Of a stretch of 64,000 bases of DNA, positions 51,057 through 59,216 are shown in pieces. The position numbers and the translations under genes are program-made. Below the pieces are notes generated by a model. The model was not told where the DNA came from. It did no database searches and saw nothing but the letters and a program-made list of their open reading frames with translations. The stretch comes from Saccharomonospora marina XMU15. Its GTDB lineage: Bacteria; Actinomycetota; Actinomycetes; Mycobacteriales; Pseudonocardiaceae. The stretch is taken from positions 5,772,527-5,836,526 of the forward strand of contig NZ_CM001439.1 of NCBI RefSeq assembly GCF_000244955.1. The letters run 5' to 3'. The first letter of the stretch is position 1; each line of letters opens with the position of its first letter.

Positions 51057-51379
51057 TGCTCACCACCCAGTTCGAGCAGCACGACGCCGCCGATGACGAG
51101 GACGAGCCCGGCGATCATGGTGAGGTTGAGGTGCTCGCCGAGGAAGACCGCGCCGATCAGCGCCACGAGCGCGACCCCGGCAGCCGCCCAGATCGCGTAG
51201 ACGACGCCGACCGGAAGCCCCGCCTTCAGCACGCGTGCCAGGAAGTAGAACGCGGCACCGTAGCCGACTACGACGACAATGGAGGGCACCAGTTTGCTGA
51301 AGCCGTCGGAGAGCTTGAGCGAGACCGTTCCGGTCACCTCGGCGGCGATCGCGGCGGCGAGCAACACATACGCACCCAT
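51053..51379 (-). CDS. SMR family multidrug efflux protein
   Basis: A 108-residue protein with four transmembrane helices. AIAAEVTGTVSLKLSDGF carries the essential Glu in the first helix, and WAAAGVALVALIGAVFLGEHLNLTMIAGLVLVIGGVVLLEL is the SMR C-terminal half. ATG 51379 is the start. It precedes TetR in the same transcript. Confidence 0.93.
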   Translation of the reverse strand: MGAYVLLAAAIAAEVTGTVSLKLSDGFSKLVPSIVVVVGYGAAFYFLARVLKAGLPVGVVYAIWAAAGVALVALIGAVFLGEHLNLTMIAGLVLVIGGVVLLELGGEH

Positions 51380-51396
51380 ACCCGCAGGATAGTTGA

Positions 51397-51404
51397 ACGA
51401 TCGT
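51397..51404. promoter_or_regulatory. Possible TetR operator upstream of SMR gene
   Basis: ACGATCGT is an 8-base palindrome, extended with one mismatch to GAACGATCGTCC, 18 bases before the SMR start. It is short and therefore weak evidence. Confidence 0.4.
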
Positions 51405-51459
51405 CCCAGTAATAGCGAGTTTTGCACCACATCGCCGGGACGCGGCGCCCACCATTCCA

Positions 51460-51473
51460 TTACTCATCAGTAA
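51460..51473. promoter_or_regulatory. TTACT-N4-AGTAA dyad upstream of EtfD-type gene
   Basis: TTACTCATCAGTAA lies 60 bases before the EtfD-like ATG at 51533. Its inverted half-sites TTACT/AGTAA are typical of TetR family operators that control fatty-acid genes. No adjacent regulator is certain to bind it. Confidence 0.5.
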
Positions 51474-51532
51474 GAAGCGTTAGGCTCCGCCAGACCCACC
51501 GCGAAGTCCCACCCGACCGAAAGGCCCCGAAC

Positions 51533-53830
51533 ATGGGTGCACTGCAGATCACGATGGGCGTGATCGGCGTTGCCGTCAGCGTTGTCGCCTGGTTCGTCTT
51601 CGTGCAAGGCGTACTACGCCAGGTCCGGATCATCCGGCTCGGCCAGCCGGACTCCACCCGGAACGGGCCGTTCTGGCCGCGGCTGCGCACGCTGATCAAG
51701 GAGTTCGCCGCGCACACGCGGATGAACAAGTTCCGCCATGTCGGGCCGTGGCACTGGCTGGTGATGTGGGGCTTCCTGCTCGGCTCCGCGGCGCTGTTCG
51801 AGGCCTACGGGGAGATCTTCGACCCGCACTTCGCATGGCCGGTCATCGGCCACTGGGGCCCGTGGCAACTGCTGCTGGAACTGCTGGGCCTGGGCACGGT
51901 GCTCGGTGGCATCGCGCTGGCGGTCATCCGCCAGCTCAACCACCCAAGGCGGGCCGACAGGCAGTCGCGGTTCGCGGGGTCGAACTTCGCACAGGCCTAC
52001 TTCGTCGAGGCCGTGGTGATCATCGAGGGACTCGGCATCCTCGGCGTCAAGGCGTTCAAGATCTCCAGCGGCATCGAGGACCCCGCGCTGTGGAGCAGCT
52101 TCGTCACCCAACCTCTGGCCGCCCTGCTGCCGACCTCCACCGCGGCGGTGTCGGTGATGGCACTGGTCAAGCTGCTGTCCGGGATGATCTGGCTGTACGT
52201 GGTAGGCCGCACGCTGACCATGGGGGTGGCCTGGCACCGGTTCAGCGCCTTCTTCAACATCTACTTCAAGCGTGAGCCCGACGGCGGGGTCGCACTCGGT
52301 GCGCTCAAGCCGATGATGAGCGACGGCAAGCCGCTGGACTTCGAGGAGGCCGACCCCGAGAAGGACGTGTTCGGCGCGGGCAAGGTGGAGGACTTCACCT
52401 GGAAGGGCTGGCTGGACTTCTCCACGTGCACCGAGTGCGGGCGCTGCCAGTCGCAGTGCCCCGCCTGGAACACCGGCAAACCGCTTTCCCCCAAGCTGGT
52501 CATCACGCAACTTCGCGACCACGCCTACGCCAAGGCGCCATACCTGCTCGCGGGCGGCAAGAAGGACATGACCGGCGAAGAGGTCGGGCTCACCGGGGAC
52601 AACCCCTACGCCGGGATCGACGTGCTCGCCGTCGCCGAGGCCGAGCGGCCGCTCGTCGGTGAGGCCGACGCCGGTGGTGTGATCGACCCCGAGGTGCTGT
52701 GGTCGTGCACCACCTGCGGGGCGTGCGTCGAGCAGTGCCCCGTCGACATCGAGCACGTCGACCACATCGTCGACATGCGCCGCTACCAGGTGATGATCGA
52801 ATCGAACTTCCCCACCGAACTCAACGGGATGTTCAAGAACCTGGAGAACAAGGGCAACCCGTGGGGGCAAAACGCCAAGGACCGGCTGGCGTGGACCGAG
52901 GACCTGGACTTCGAGGTGCCGGTCTTCGAGGGCGAGTTCGGCGACGCCGAGTACCTGTTCTGGGTCGGCTGCGCGGGCGCGTTCGAGGACAGGGCCAAGA
53001 AGACCACCCGAGCCGTGGCCGAACTGCTGCACGTCGCGGGCGTCAAGTACGTGGTGCTCGGCCCGGAGGAGACCTGCACCGGCGACCCGGCAAGGCGAGC
53101 GGGCAACGAGTTCGTGTTCCAGATGCTGGCCCAGCAGAACGTCGAGGTGCTGAACTCGGTGTTCGAGGATGTCGAACCGCCTCGCCGCAAGATCGTGGTG
53201 ACGTGCGCGCACTGCTTCAACACCCTGGCGAACGAGTACCCCGAACTCGGCGGCGACTACGAGGTGGTGCACCACACCCAACTGCTGAACCGGCTGGTGC
53301 GGGAGAAGCGGCTGACGCCGGTCGCGCCGATCGCGGAGGACGTGACCTACCACGACCCGTGCTACCTCGGCAGGCACAACAAGGTCTACGAGGCGCCGAG
53401 GGAACTGGTGGGCGCCTCCGGCGCCAGCCTGCGCGAGATGCCGCGGCACGCCGAGCGGTCGATGTGCTGCGGCGCGGGCGGTGCGCGGATGTGGATGGAG
53501 GAGCGCATCGGCAAGCGGATCAACGTCGAGCGCGTCGACGAGGCGCTCGGCACCGCGCCCTCGAAGATCGCCACCGGCTGCCCGTTCTGCCGGGTGATGC
53601 TCACCGACGGGGTGACCTCGCGACAGAACGACGGCAAGGCGAACGAGAACGTCGAGGTGGTCGACGTCGCGCAACTGCTGCTCTCCGCGGTCAAGCGGGG
53701 CGAGCAGGCAGTGCCCGTACCCGCGACCGCCTCGACCTCCGGCGGCGAGGCGGAGTCCGACGGCCGCGCCGACGTGCCTACCGACCAGGTGCCCTCCGGC
53801 ACCGCACAGACCGAGGAGGACAAGACCTGA
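51533..53830 (+). CDS. EtfD-type membrane (Fe-S) oxidoreductase
   Basis: A 765-residue membrane protein homologous to mycobacterial EtfD (Rv0338c), which passes electrons from the beta-oxidation flavoprotein ETF to the quinone pool. About five N-terminal helices (to residue 245) are followed by two [4Fe-4S] ferredoxin motifs (CTECGRCQSQCPAW and CTTCGACVEQCPVD) and two CCG domains (CAHCFNTLANEYPEL and CYLGRHN...CCGAGGARMW). A Ser/Pro/Glu-rich tail follows. ATG 51533 starts the first helix. ETF subunits are not in the window. Confidence 0.92.
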   Translation: MGALQITMGVIGVAVSVVAWFVFVQGVLRQVRIIRLGQPDSTRNGPFWPRLRTLIKEFAAHTRMNKFRHVGPWHWLVMWGFLLGSAALFEAYGEIFDPHFAWPVIGHWGPWQLLLELLGLGTVLGGIALAVIRQLNHPRRADRQSRFAGSNFAQAYFVEAVVIIEGLGILGVKAFKISSGIEDPALWSSFVTQPLAALLPTSTAAVSVMALVKLLSGMIWLYVVGRTLTMGVAWHRFSAFFNIYFKREPDGGVALGALKPMMSDGKPLDFEEADPEKDVFGAGKVEDFTWKGWLDFSTCTECGRCQSQCPAWNTGKPLSPKLVITQLRDHAYAKAPYLLAGGKKDMTGEEVGLTGDNPYAGIDVLAVAEAERPLVGEADAGGVIDPEVLWSCTTCGACVEQCPVDIEHVDHIVDMRRYQVMIESNFPTELNGMFKNLENKGNPWGQNAKDRLAWTEDLDFEVPVFEGEFGDAEYLFWVGCAGAFEDRAKKTTRAVAELLHVAGVKYVVLGPEETCTGDPARRAGNEFVFQMLAQQNVEVLNSVFEDVEPPRRKIVVTCAHCFNTLANEYPELGGDYEVVHHTQLLNRLVREKRLTPVAPIAEDVTYHDPCYLGRHNKVYEAPRELVGASGASLREMPRHAERSMCCGAGGARMWMEERIGKRINVERVDEALGTAPSKIATGCPFCRVMLTDGVTSRQNDGKANENVEVVDVAQLLLSAVKRGEQAVPVPATASTSGGEAESDGRADVPTDQVPSGTAQTEEDKT

Positions 53831-53979
53831 CACGGACCCCCGCCAGGTGGGGGTTTTCGGAACGCTCTTGGTGCTGAACACTCACGCAGCGAGGCGCGGT
53901 GGACAAGCGAGGTAGGCTGACCTCCTCGCAGCCACCGTCGCCCGCGAGGTCAAGGCACCAGCATGCGAGGCGGACAATC

Positions 53980-54684
53980 GTGGGCACCCGCGACGACGAT
54001 TCCCAGCAGGCCGACGACCGGGCGGTCGGCCGCTCTGGTGCGCGCTTCCCCAGCGCCAAGCAGCGCAGGCGGTTCGGCTCCGAACCCGATCCGCCACCAC
54101 CGGCTGGCGAGCCGGAGTGGGACAGTGCCGCCGAACCCAGCAGCGGCTCCAAGGCCCGCCGGTCAGGGGCTCGTTACCCACCCGCCGAACTGCAGGCCGA
54201 GCCGGAAGCCGACCAGCGAGGCCAACGTGCCGAGGTCGACCAGCAGGTCTGGGAACCGCCGCCGCCTCCACAACATCCCCGGCAGCAGCCGCCAAGAACC
54301 GAACGCGTGCTCGCCGCTCCAGCCGACGCCGATGACGGCTCCGAGCACCGGTTGCGTGTTCGCCCCTACGTCATCACCAAGGGGCGCACCCGGGCGCGCG
54401 GCGATCTGGGGGTGGAGACGTTGATCTCCACCATCGGCAACGCACCTTGGGACAGCCTGCAACTGAGCTCAGAGTATCTGGCCGTTCGCAGATTGTGCAT
54501 GCAGCCCCGGTCCGTCGCGGAAATCGCCGCCATTCTGTCGGTGCCACTCGGTGTCGCGCGCGTACTGCTCAGCGACCTCGCCGACGACGGCTTCGTCCAT
54601 GTGCACACCACCAAGGTCACCGCGTCGGGCAGGCCCGACCAGATCCTCATGCAGCGGGTACTCGAGGGACTGCAGAAGCTGTGA
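53980..54684 (+). CDS. Orphan DUF742 (CvnC-type) protein
   Basis: A 234-residue protein. Residues about 1-130 are Pro/Arg/Glu-rich and disordered. Residues about 130-234 are the DUF742 winged helix (VRPYVITKGRTRARGDLGVETLISTIG, SVAEIAAILSVPLGVARVLLSDLADDGFVHVHT). In actinobacterial conservons a DUF742 protein works with a histidine kinase-like CvnA, a roadblock CvnB and a GTPase CvnD. None of these is adjacent, so this is a solitary member. GTG 53980 has GAGG upstream. Confidence 0.88.
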   Translation: MGTRDDDSQQADDRAVGRSGARFPSAKQRRRFGSEPDPPPPAGEPEWDSAAEPSSGSKARRSGARYPPAELQAEPEADQRGQRAEVDQQVWEPPPPPQHPRQQPPRTERVLAAPADADDGSEHRLRVRPYVITKGRTRARGDLGVETLISTIGNAPWDSLQLSSEYLAVRRLCMQPRSVAEIAAILSVPLGVARVLLSDLADDGFVHVHTTKVTASGRPDQILMQRVLEGLQKL

Positions 54685-54730
54685 AGCTCGCCGGTACCCG
54701 CGGCGCTTTCGTGACGGCCGAGGTTGCCTG

Positions 54731-54757
54731 AAGAGGTGAATCGGTGGTTCACTTCTT
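54731..54757. promoter_or_regulatory. 27-bp imperfect palindrome before the TetR-AidB operon
   Basis: Arms AAGAGGTGAATC and GGTTCACTTCTT, separated by 3 bases, match at 10 of 12 positions and end 4 bases before the TetR start. This is the expected position and form of an autoregulatory TetR operator. Confidence 0.75.
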
Positions 54758-54760
54758 GGC

Positions 54761-55366
54761 GTGGTGTACCGCCGCACTCCCGAGATCCAGGCCCGCCTCG
54801 ACGCACAGCGGACCGCGATCCTCGACGCCGCCGTCGAACTGCTCGCCGAGCGCGGCTACGCCGGGTGCTCGGTATCCGCTGTCGCCTCGCGGGCGGGGGT
54901 GGCCACGGGTAGCGTCTACCGGCACTTCCCCGGCAAAGCCGAACTGGTGGCCGAACTCTTCCGGCGGGTGGTGAGCCGAGAGGTCGAGGCGGTACGGCGC
55001 GCGTCAGCAGAACCGAGTGAGCCCGCGGCACGCGTGCTCGCGGTCGTGCGAACCTTCGCACTGCGAGCACTGAAGGCACCCCGGCTGGCATACGCACTAC
55101 TCGCCGAGCCCGTCGACGCCCCCGTGGAGCAACAGCGGCTGGTGTTTCGGCGCACCTTCCGCGACATCGTCGCCCGCTGCGTCCGTGCGGGAGTCCAAGC
55201 GGGCACGCTGCCACCGCAGGACGCCGCGATCACGGCGGCCGCGGTGGTCGGAGCCGCCGCCGAGGTGCTCATCGGCCCGCTCACCACCGGCGAGGCCGAC
55301 GCCGTCGGCGAACTGTCCGCCTTCACCCTTCGCGCACTAGGAGCAGGCGATGCCACCCACACATGA
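54761..55366 (+). CDS. TetR family transcriptional regulator
   Basis: A 201-residue TetR protein: RTAILDAAVELLAERGYAGCSVSAVASRAGVATGSVYRHFPGKAELVAELF is the HTH. GTG 54761 lies just after the palindrome. It overlaps the AidB-like gene by 17 bases and probably represses the operon in response to an acyl-CoA or related ligand. Confidence 0.92.
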   Translation: MVYRRTPEIQARLDAQRTAILDAAVELLAERGYAGCSVSAVASRAGVATGSVYRHFPGKAELVAELFRRVVSREVEAVRRASAEPSEPAARVLAVVRTFALRALKAPRLAYALLAEPVDAPVEQQRLVFRRTFRDIVARCVRAGVQAGTLPPQDAAITAAAVVGAAAEVLIGPLTTGEADAVGELSAFTLRALGAGDATHT

Positions 55367-56975
55367 AGTGACCAACCAGGTACCACCGCTCGTCGACTAC
55401 GACGTCGCCGACGACCCGGCCCTGCTCGAAGGTCTGCGCATGCAAGGCGCGGACTGGGCCGAGCCCGAGGTCAGGGAGTTGGGGCTGCGGGCGGGCAGTG
55501 AACGCGCGCAGGAATGGGGCAGGCTCGTCAACGAGAACCCGCCGAAGCTGCGCACCCACGACCGGGTCGGCAGGCGCGTGGACGAGGTCGAGTTCCACCC
55601 CCACTGGCACGACCTGATGGAGGTCGCCGTCTCGCACGGCCTGCACGCGGCGCCCTGGCAGCAGCAGCGGCAGGGCGCACACGTCGCCCGCACCGCGAAG
55701 TTCTACGTGTGGAGCCAGGTCGAGGCGGGGCACACCTGCCCGATCTCCATGACCTACTCCGCGGTGCCCGCGCTGCGACACAACCCGGAGCTCGCCCGGA
55801 TCTACGAGCCGTTGCTGGCGGCGAGCAGTTACGACTACGGGCTGCGTGAACCGAGCGGCAAGCGCGGCCTCATCGCGGGCATGTCGATGACCGAGAAGCA
55901 GGGCGGCTCCGACGTGCGCGCCAACACCACGCGGGCGCAGCCCTCGGCCGACGGCAGCTACGTGCTCACCGGGCACAAGTGGTTCACCTCGGCTCCGATG
56001 TCCGACGTGTTCCTCACGCTCGCGCAGGCTCCTGGCGGGTTGTCGTGCTTCCTGCTGCCCCGGGTACTGCCCGACGGCACCCGCAACCGCATCCACCTGC
56101 AGCGGCTGAAGGACAAGCTGGGCAACCGGTCCAACGCCTCCGCCGAGATCGAGTACGACGGCGCCGTCGGCTGGCTCGTCGGCGAGGAGGGTCGCGGAGT
56201 CCGCACGATCATCGAAATGGTCAACAACACCCGGCTGGACTGCATCACCGGCAGCGCGGCGGGCATGCGCTACGGCGCCGTGCGCGCGACCCAGCACGCC
56301 ACGCATCGCAGCGCGTTCGGCAAGCCACTGCTGGAACAGCCGCTGATGACGAACGTGCTCGCCGACCTGGCCGTGGAGGCCGAGGCGGCCACCACCGTGG
56401 CCATGCGGCTGGCTGGCGCGAGCGAGCGCGCCATCGCCGGCGACGCGCGGGAGGCCGCGCTGCGCAGGCTGGCACTACCGGTGATCAAGTACTGGGTGTG
56501 CAAGCGGGCACCCGCGCACGCGGCGGAGGCGCTGGAATGCCTCGGCGGCAACGGCTACGTCGAGGAGTCCGGTATGCCGCGGCTGTTCCGGGAGTCGCCG
56601 CTGTCGTCGATCTGGGAGGGTTCGGGCAACGTGGCGGCGCTGGACGCGCTGCGCGCCATGGCCAGGGAGCCGGAGTCGGTCGAGGCCTACCTCGGCGAGG
56701 TCGAACTCGCCGCTGGCGCGGACGCCCGGCTCGACGCGGCCATCGCCGGGGTGCGTCAGGAGTTGACCGACCTCACCGACATCGAGTACCGGGCACGCAG
56801 GCTGGCGGAACGGCTGGCGTTGGTGTTGCAGGCATCGTTGCTGGTGCGCCACGGCGACAAGGCGGTCGCGGACGCCTTCTGCGCCTCCCGGCTCGGCGGC
56901 GACTGGGGGATCGCGTTCGGCACCCTGCCCACCGGCACCGACACGCACGCCGTGGTGAGCAGGGTGCGCTGGTGA
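55350..56975 (+). CDS. AidB-like acyl-CoA dehydrogenase family protein
   Basis: A 541-residue flavoprotein of the AidB branch of acyl-CoA dehydrogenases: HEVTNQVPPLVDYDV and MQGADWAEPEVRELG at the start, MTEKQGGSDVRANTTRAQ, LTGHKWFTSAPMSDVFLTLAQ, and the C-terminal AALECLGGNGYVEE and RESPLSSIWEGSGNVAALDALRAM. AidB of E. coli is an alkylation-induced DNA-binding flavoprotein. The operon partner is a crotonase, favouring a catabolic role. It overlaps tetR by 17 bases and the crotonase by 4. Confidence 0.93.
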   Translation: MPPTHEVTNQVPPLVDYDVADDPALLEGLRMQGADWAEPEVRELGLRAGSERAQEWGRLVNENPPKLRTHDRVGRRVDEVEFHPHWHDLMEVAVSHGLHAAPWQQQRQGAHVARTAKFYVWSQVEAGHTCPISMTYSAVPALRHNPELARIYEPLLAASSYDYGLREPSGKRGLIAGMSMTEKQGGSDVRANTTRAQPSADGSYVLTGHKWFTSAPMSDVFLTLAQAPGGLSCFLLPRVLPDGTRNRIHLQRLKDKLGNRSNASAEIEYDGAVGWLVGEEGRGVRTIIEMVNNTRLDCITGSAAGMRYGAVRATQHATHRSAFGKPLLEQPLMTNVLADLAVEAEAATTVAMRLAGASERAIAGDAREAALRRLALPVIKYWVCKRAPAHAAEALECLGGNGYVEESGMPRLFRESPLSSIWEGSGNVAALDALRAMAREPESVEAYLGEVELAAGADARLDAAIAGVRQELTDLTDIEYRARRLAERLALVLQASLLVRHGDKAVADAFCASRLGGDWGIAFGTLPTGTDTHAVVSRVRW

Positions 56976-57820
56976 GCGCCCCGCTGCGCACCGAGACCTC
57001 CGACGGGGTCCGCTCGATCGTGCTCAGCAGGCCCGACGAGTACAACACCATCACCCCGCAACTGCGTGACGCGTTGAGCACCGCGATCGACGAGGCCGAC
57101 GCCGACCCGGACGTGCGGGTGATGCTGCTGCGTGCCGAGGGGCCCGCGTTCTGCGCGGGCTACGGGCTGGACTGGTCGACCGAGTTGCAGGCGCGGGAGC
57201 ACAGCAGCGACCGCGTCTGGGACTCGGTGGCCGACATGCGCCTGCTGTCCACGTTCGTCGACACCTACCTGAAGCTGTGGTACGCGGCCAAACCCACCAT
57301 CGCCGCCGTGCACGGGTGGTGCATCGCGGGCGGCACCGACATGGTGCTGTGCGCCGACATCGTGGTGGCGGCCGACAATGCGGTGTTCGGCTACCCGCCC
57401 TCGCGGGTGTGGGGAACACCGACCACGGCCATGTGGGTCTACCGGCTGGGTTTCGAGCGGGCGAAGCGTTACCTGCTCACCGGCGACGAGATCCCGGCCC
57501 GCACTGCGGCCGACATCGGGCTGGTGCTGGAGTGCGTGCCACAGGAGCAGTTGCTCGACCACGCGTTCGGGCTCGCCAAGCGGATGGCCATGGTGCCGGC
57601 CAACCAACTGCAAATGCTGAAACTGCTGTGCAACCAACCGGCCGAGAACATGGGGCTTGCCTCCTCGCGCACGCTGGGCACGCTTTTCGACGGCGTCGCT
57701 CGGCACACCCAGGAGGGCCGCGACTTCGTCCGGCGAGCGTCCGAGGCCGGGATCCGGCAGGCGGTGCGCGAGCGCGACGACCCCTTCGGCGACTACGGCT
57801 CCCGGCCGCGCGCTCAGTAA
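56972..57820 (+). CDS. Enoyl-CoA hydratase/isomerase (crotonase) family protein
   Basis: A 282-residue crotonase: GPAFCAGYGLDWS and HGWCIAGGTDMVLCADIVVAADNAVFGYPPSRVWG give the two oxyanion-hole loops. The catalytic Glu positions of typical hydratases are not clearly retained, so hydrolase or isomerase activity is also possible. GTG 56972 overlaps the AidB stop. Its 3' end overlaps the CAP gene by 7 bases, convergent. Confidence 0.9.
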   Translation: MSAPLRTETSDGVRSIVLSRPDEYNTITPQLRDALSTAIDEADADPDVRVMLLRAEGPAFCAGYGLDWSTELQAREHSSDRVWDSVADMRLLSTFVDTYLKLWYAAKPTIAAVHGWCIAGGTDMVLCADIVVAADNAVFGYPPSRVWGTPTTAMWVYRLGFERAKRYLLTGDEIPARTAADIGLVLECVPQEQLLDHAFGLAKRMAMVPANQLQMLKLLCNQPAENMGLASSRTLGTLFDGVARHTQEGRDFVRRASEAGIRQAVRERDDPFGDYGSRPRAQ

Positions 57821-58521
57821 CCGAAGGTCTGCGTCCAGTACCAGCCGGAGGCGTTCAGCCCGACACCGATCGCGGTGATGTCGCAGTTGAGGATGTTGCC
57901 TCGATGACCGTCGGAGGCCATCCAGGCGTCCATGACCGCGTCCGCGCTGGAAAGCCCCATCGCGATGTTCTCCGCGGCCGGGCTGGAGTACCCGGCCTCC
58001 TCGATGCGCTCGTCGAACCGGACGCCGTCCGGGGACGTGTGCGAAAGGTAGTCACGGCGAGCCATGTCGTCGCTGTGTCGCTGGGCCGCGGTGGCCAGGC
58101 TGCTGTCGACGTGCACGGCTGCGCAGCCGGCCCGCGCGCGTTCCTGGTTCACCAACGCGACCACCTCGGCGACCGCGTCGGCAGGCTCGGCAGGTCGATC
58201 CGTCGTCGGTTCGGGCGAGGATGTGCTGGTCGTGCTCGGCGACGGGGAGGGCGGCCGACGGGTCGTGGTGGTGGTCGGCTCGGCCTGGGTGGTTTCCGGC
58301 GCGCTGCTCTCGGTGGTGGCCGGTTCGGTGGTCGGCGCGGGCGTGGTTGCCTTTCGGCTCTCGACCGTCCTGCGAAGCGCGCTGTCGTAGGCGCCGGGTT
58401 CCCGCTCGCCTGGCTGCGCGGACTGGGTGGTGGCGTCGCTCGGCCGCATCCACAGCAGGTGACTGCCCGCCGCTGCCGCGACCCCCACGAGCACGCTCAC
58501 CATCACCAGCAGTGATTGCAT
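57814..58521 (-). CDS. CAP-domain (SCP-like) secreted protein
   Basis: A 235-residue exported protein. An N-terminal hydrophobic segment (LLVMVSVLVGVAAAAGSHLLW) is followed by a Thr/Pro/Ser-rich linker (about 50-115) and a CAP domain: LVNQERARAGCAAVHVDSSLATAAQRHSDDMARRDYLSHTSPDG, AENIAMGLSSADAVMDAWMASDGHRGNILNCDITAIGVG. The motif SHTSPDG and the second Cys are typical of bacterial CAP proteins. The start at ATG 58521 is chosen; an upstream GTG at 58563 adds residues. Extracellular role unknown. Confidence 0.9.
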   Translation of the reverse strand: MQSLLVMVSVLVGVAAAAGSHLLWMRPSDATTQSAQPGEREPGAYDSALRRTVESRKATTPAPTTEPATTESSAPETTQAEPTTTTTRRPPSPSPSTTSTSSPEPTTDRPAEPADAVAEVVALVNQERARAGCAAVHVDSSLATAAQRHSDDMARRDYLSHTSPDGVRFDERIEEAGYSSPAAENIAMGLSSADAVMDAWMASDGHRGNILNCDITAIGVGLNASGWYWTQTFGY

Positions 58522-58615
58522 GCGTGAACTAGGGCCGGACACGGACGTGAAAGCTACCACCAAAGTGTGGGTTATTGAACCGTGATTTCCTCCCCGCCTG
58601 CCCGGCCTAGGGCTG

Positions 58616-59197
58616 CTACCTGCGGGTATCGACGCGGTCGAAGTTGCGGTACGCCCTGCTCGGTGTGGGGCCACGCTGACCCTGGTACCGCGACCCCACC
58701 TGCGCCGAGCCGTAGGGGAACTCGGCGGCACTGGAGAGCTGGAACAGGCAGAGTTGGCCGATCTTCATCCCCGGCCACAGTGTGATGGGCAGGTTCGCCA
58801 CGTTCGACAGTTCGAGTGTGATGTGGCCGGTGAAGCCGGGATCGATGAAGCCCGCCGTGGAGTGTGTGAGCAGCCCGAGCCGACCCAGCGACGACTTGCC
58901 TTCGAGTCTGCCCGCCAGGTCGTCGGGAAGGGTGACGATCTCGAACGTCGATGCGAGCACGAACTCGCCGGGATGGAGGACGAATGCGTCCTCGCCGTCC
59001 TTCTCCACCAGCGACGTGAGCTCGTCCTGCCGCAGCTTCGGGTCGATGTGGGTGTACTTGCTGTTGTCGAAAACGCGGAAGAAGCGATCCAGCCGCACGT
59101 CGATGCTGGACGGTTGCACCATCGCGGGGTCGAACGGGTCGACTCCCAGCCGTCCGGAATCGAGCGCTTTGCGCAGGTCGCGGTCACTCAGCAGCAC
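58616..59197 (-). CDS. dcd: dCTP deaminase
   Basis: A 193-residue trimeric enzyme that converts dCTP to dUTP; actinobacterial homologues also hydrolyse dUTP to dUMP. Motifs: [23 protein letters not shown], the [25 protein letters not shown] loop with the Ser-Ser active-site segment, and ITLELSN with the catalytic Glu. Length and layout are standard. Confidence 0.97.
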   Translation of the reverse strand: MLLSDRDLRKALDSGRLGVDPFDPAMVQPSSIDVRLDRFFRVFDNSKYTHIDPKLRQDELTSLVEKDGEDAFVLHPGEFVLASTFEIVTLPDDLAGRLEGKSSLGRLGLLTHSTAGFIDPGFTGHITLELSNVANLPITLWPGMKIGQLCLFQLSSAAEFPYGSAQVGSRYQGQRGPTPSRAYRNFDRVDTRR

Positions 59198-59216
59198 CCG
59201 AACACCCTAGCTGTGC

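Noticed and set aside
51614-53881. A 755-codon minus-strand frame opposite EtfD
   Set aside because: Antisense shadow, His/Val/Arg-rich low-complexity residues; the plus strand is the real gene.
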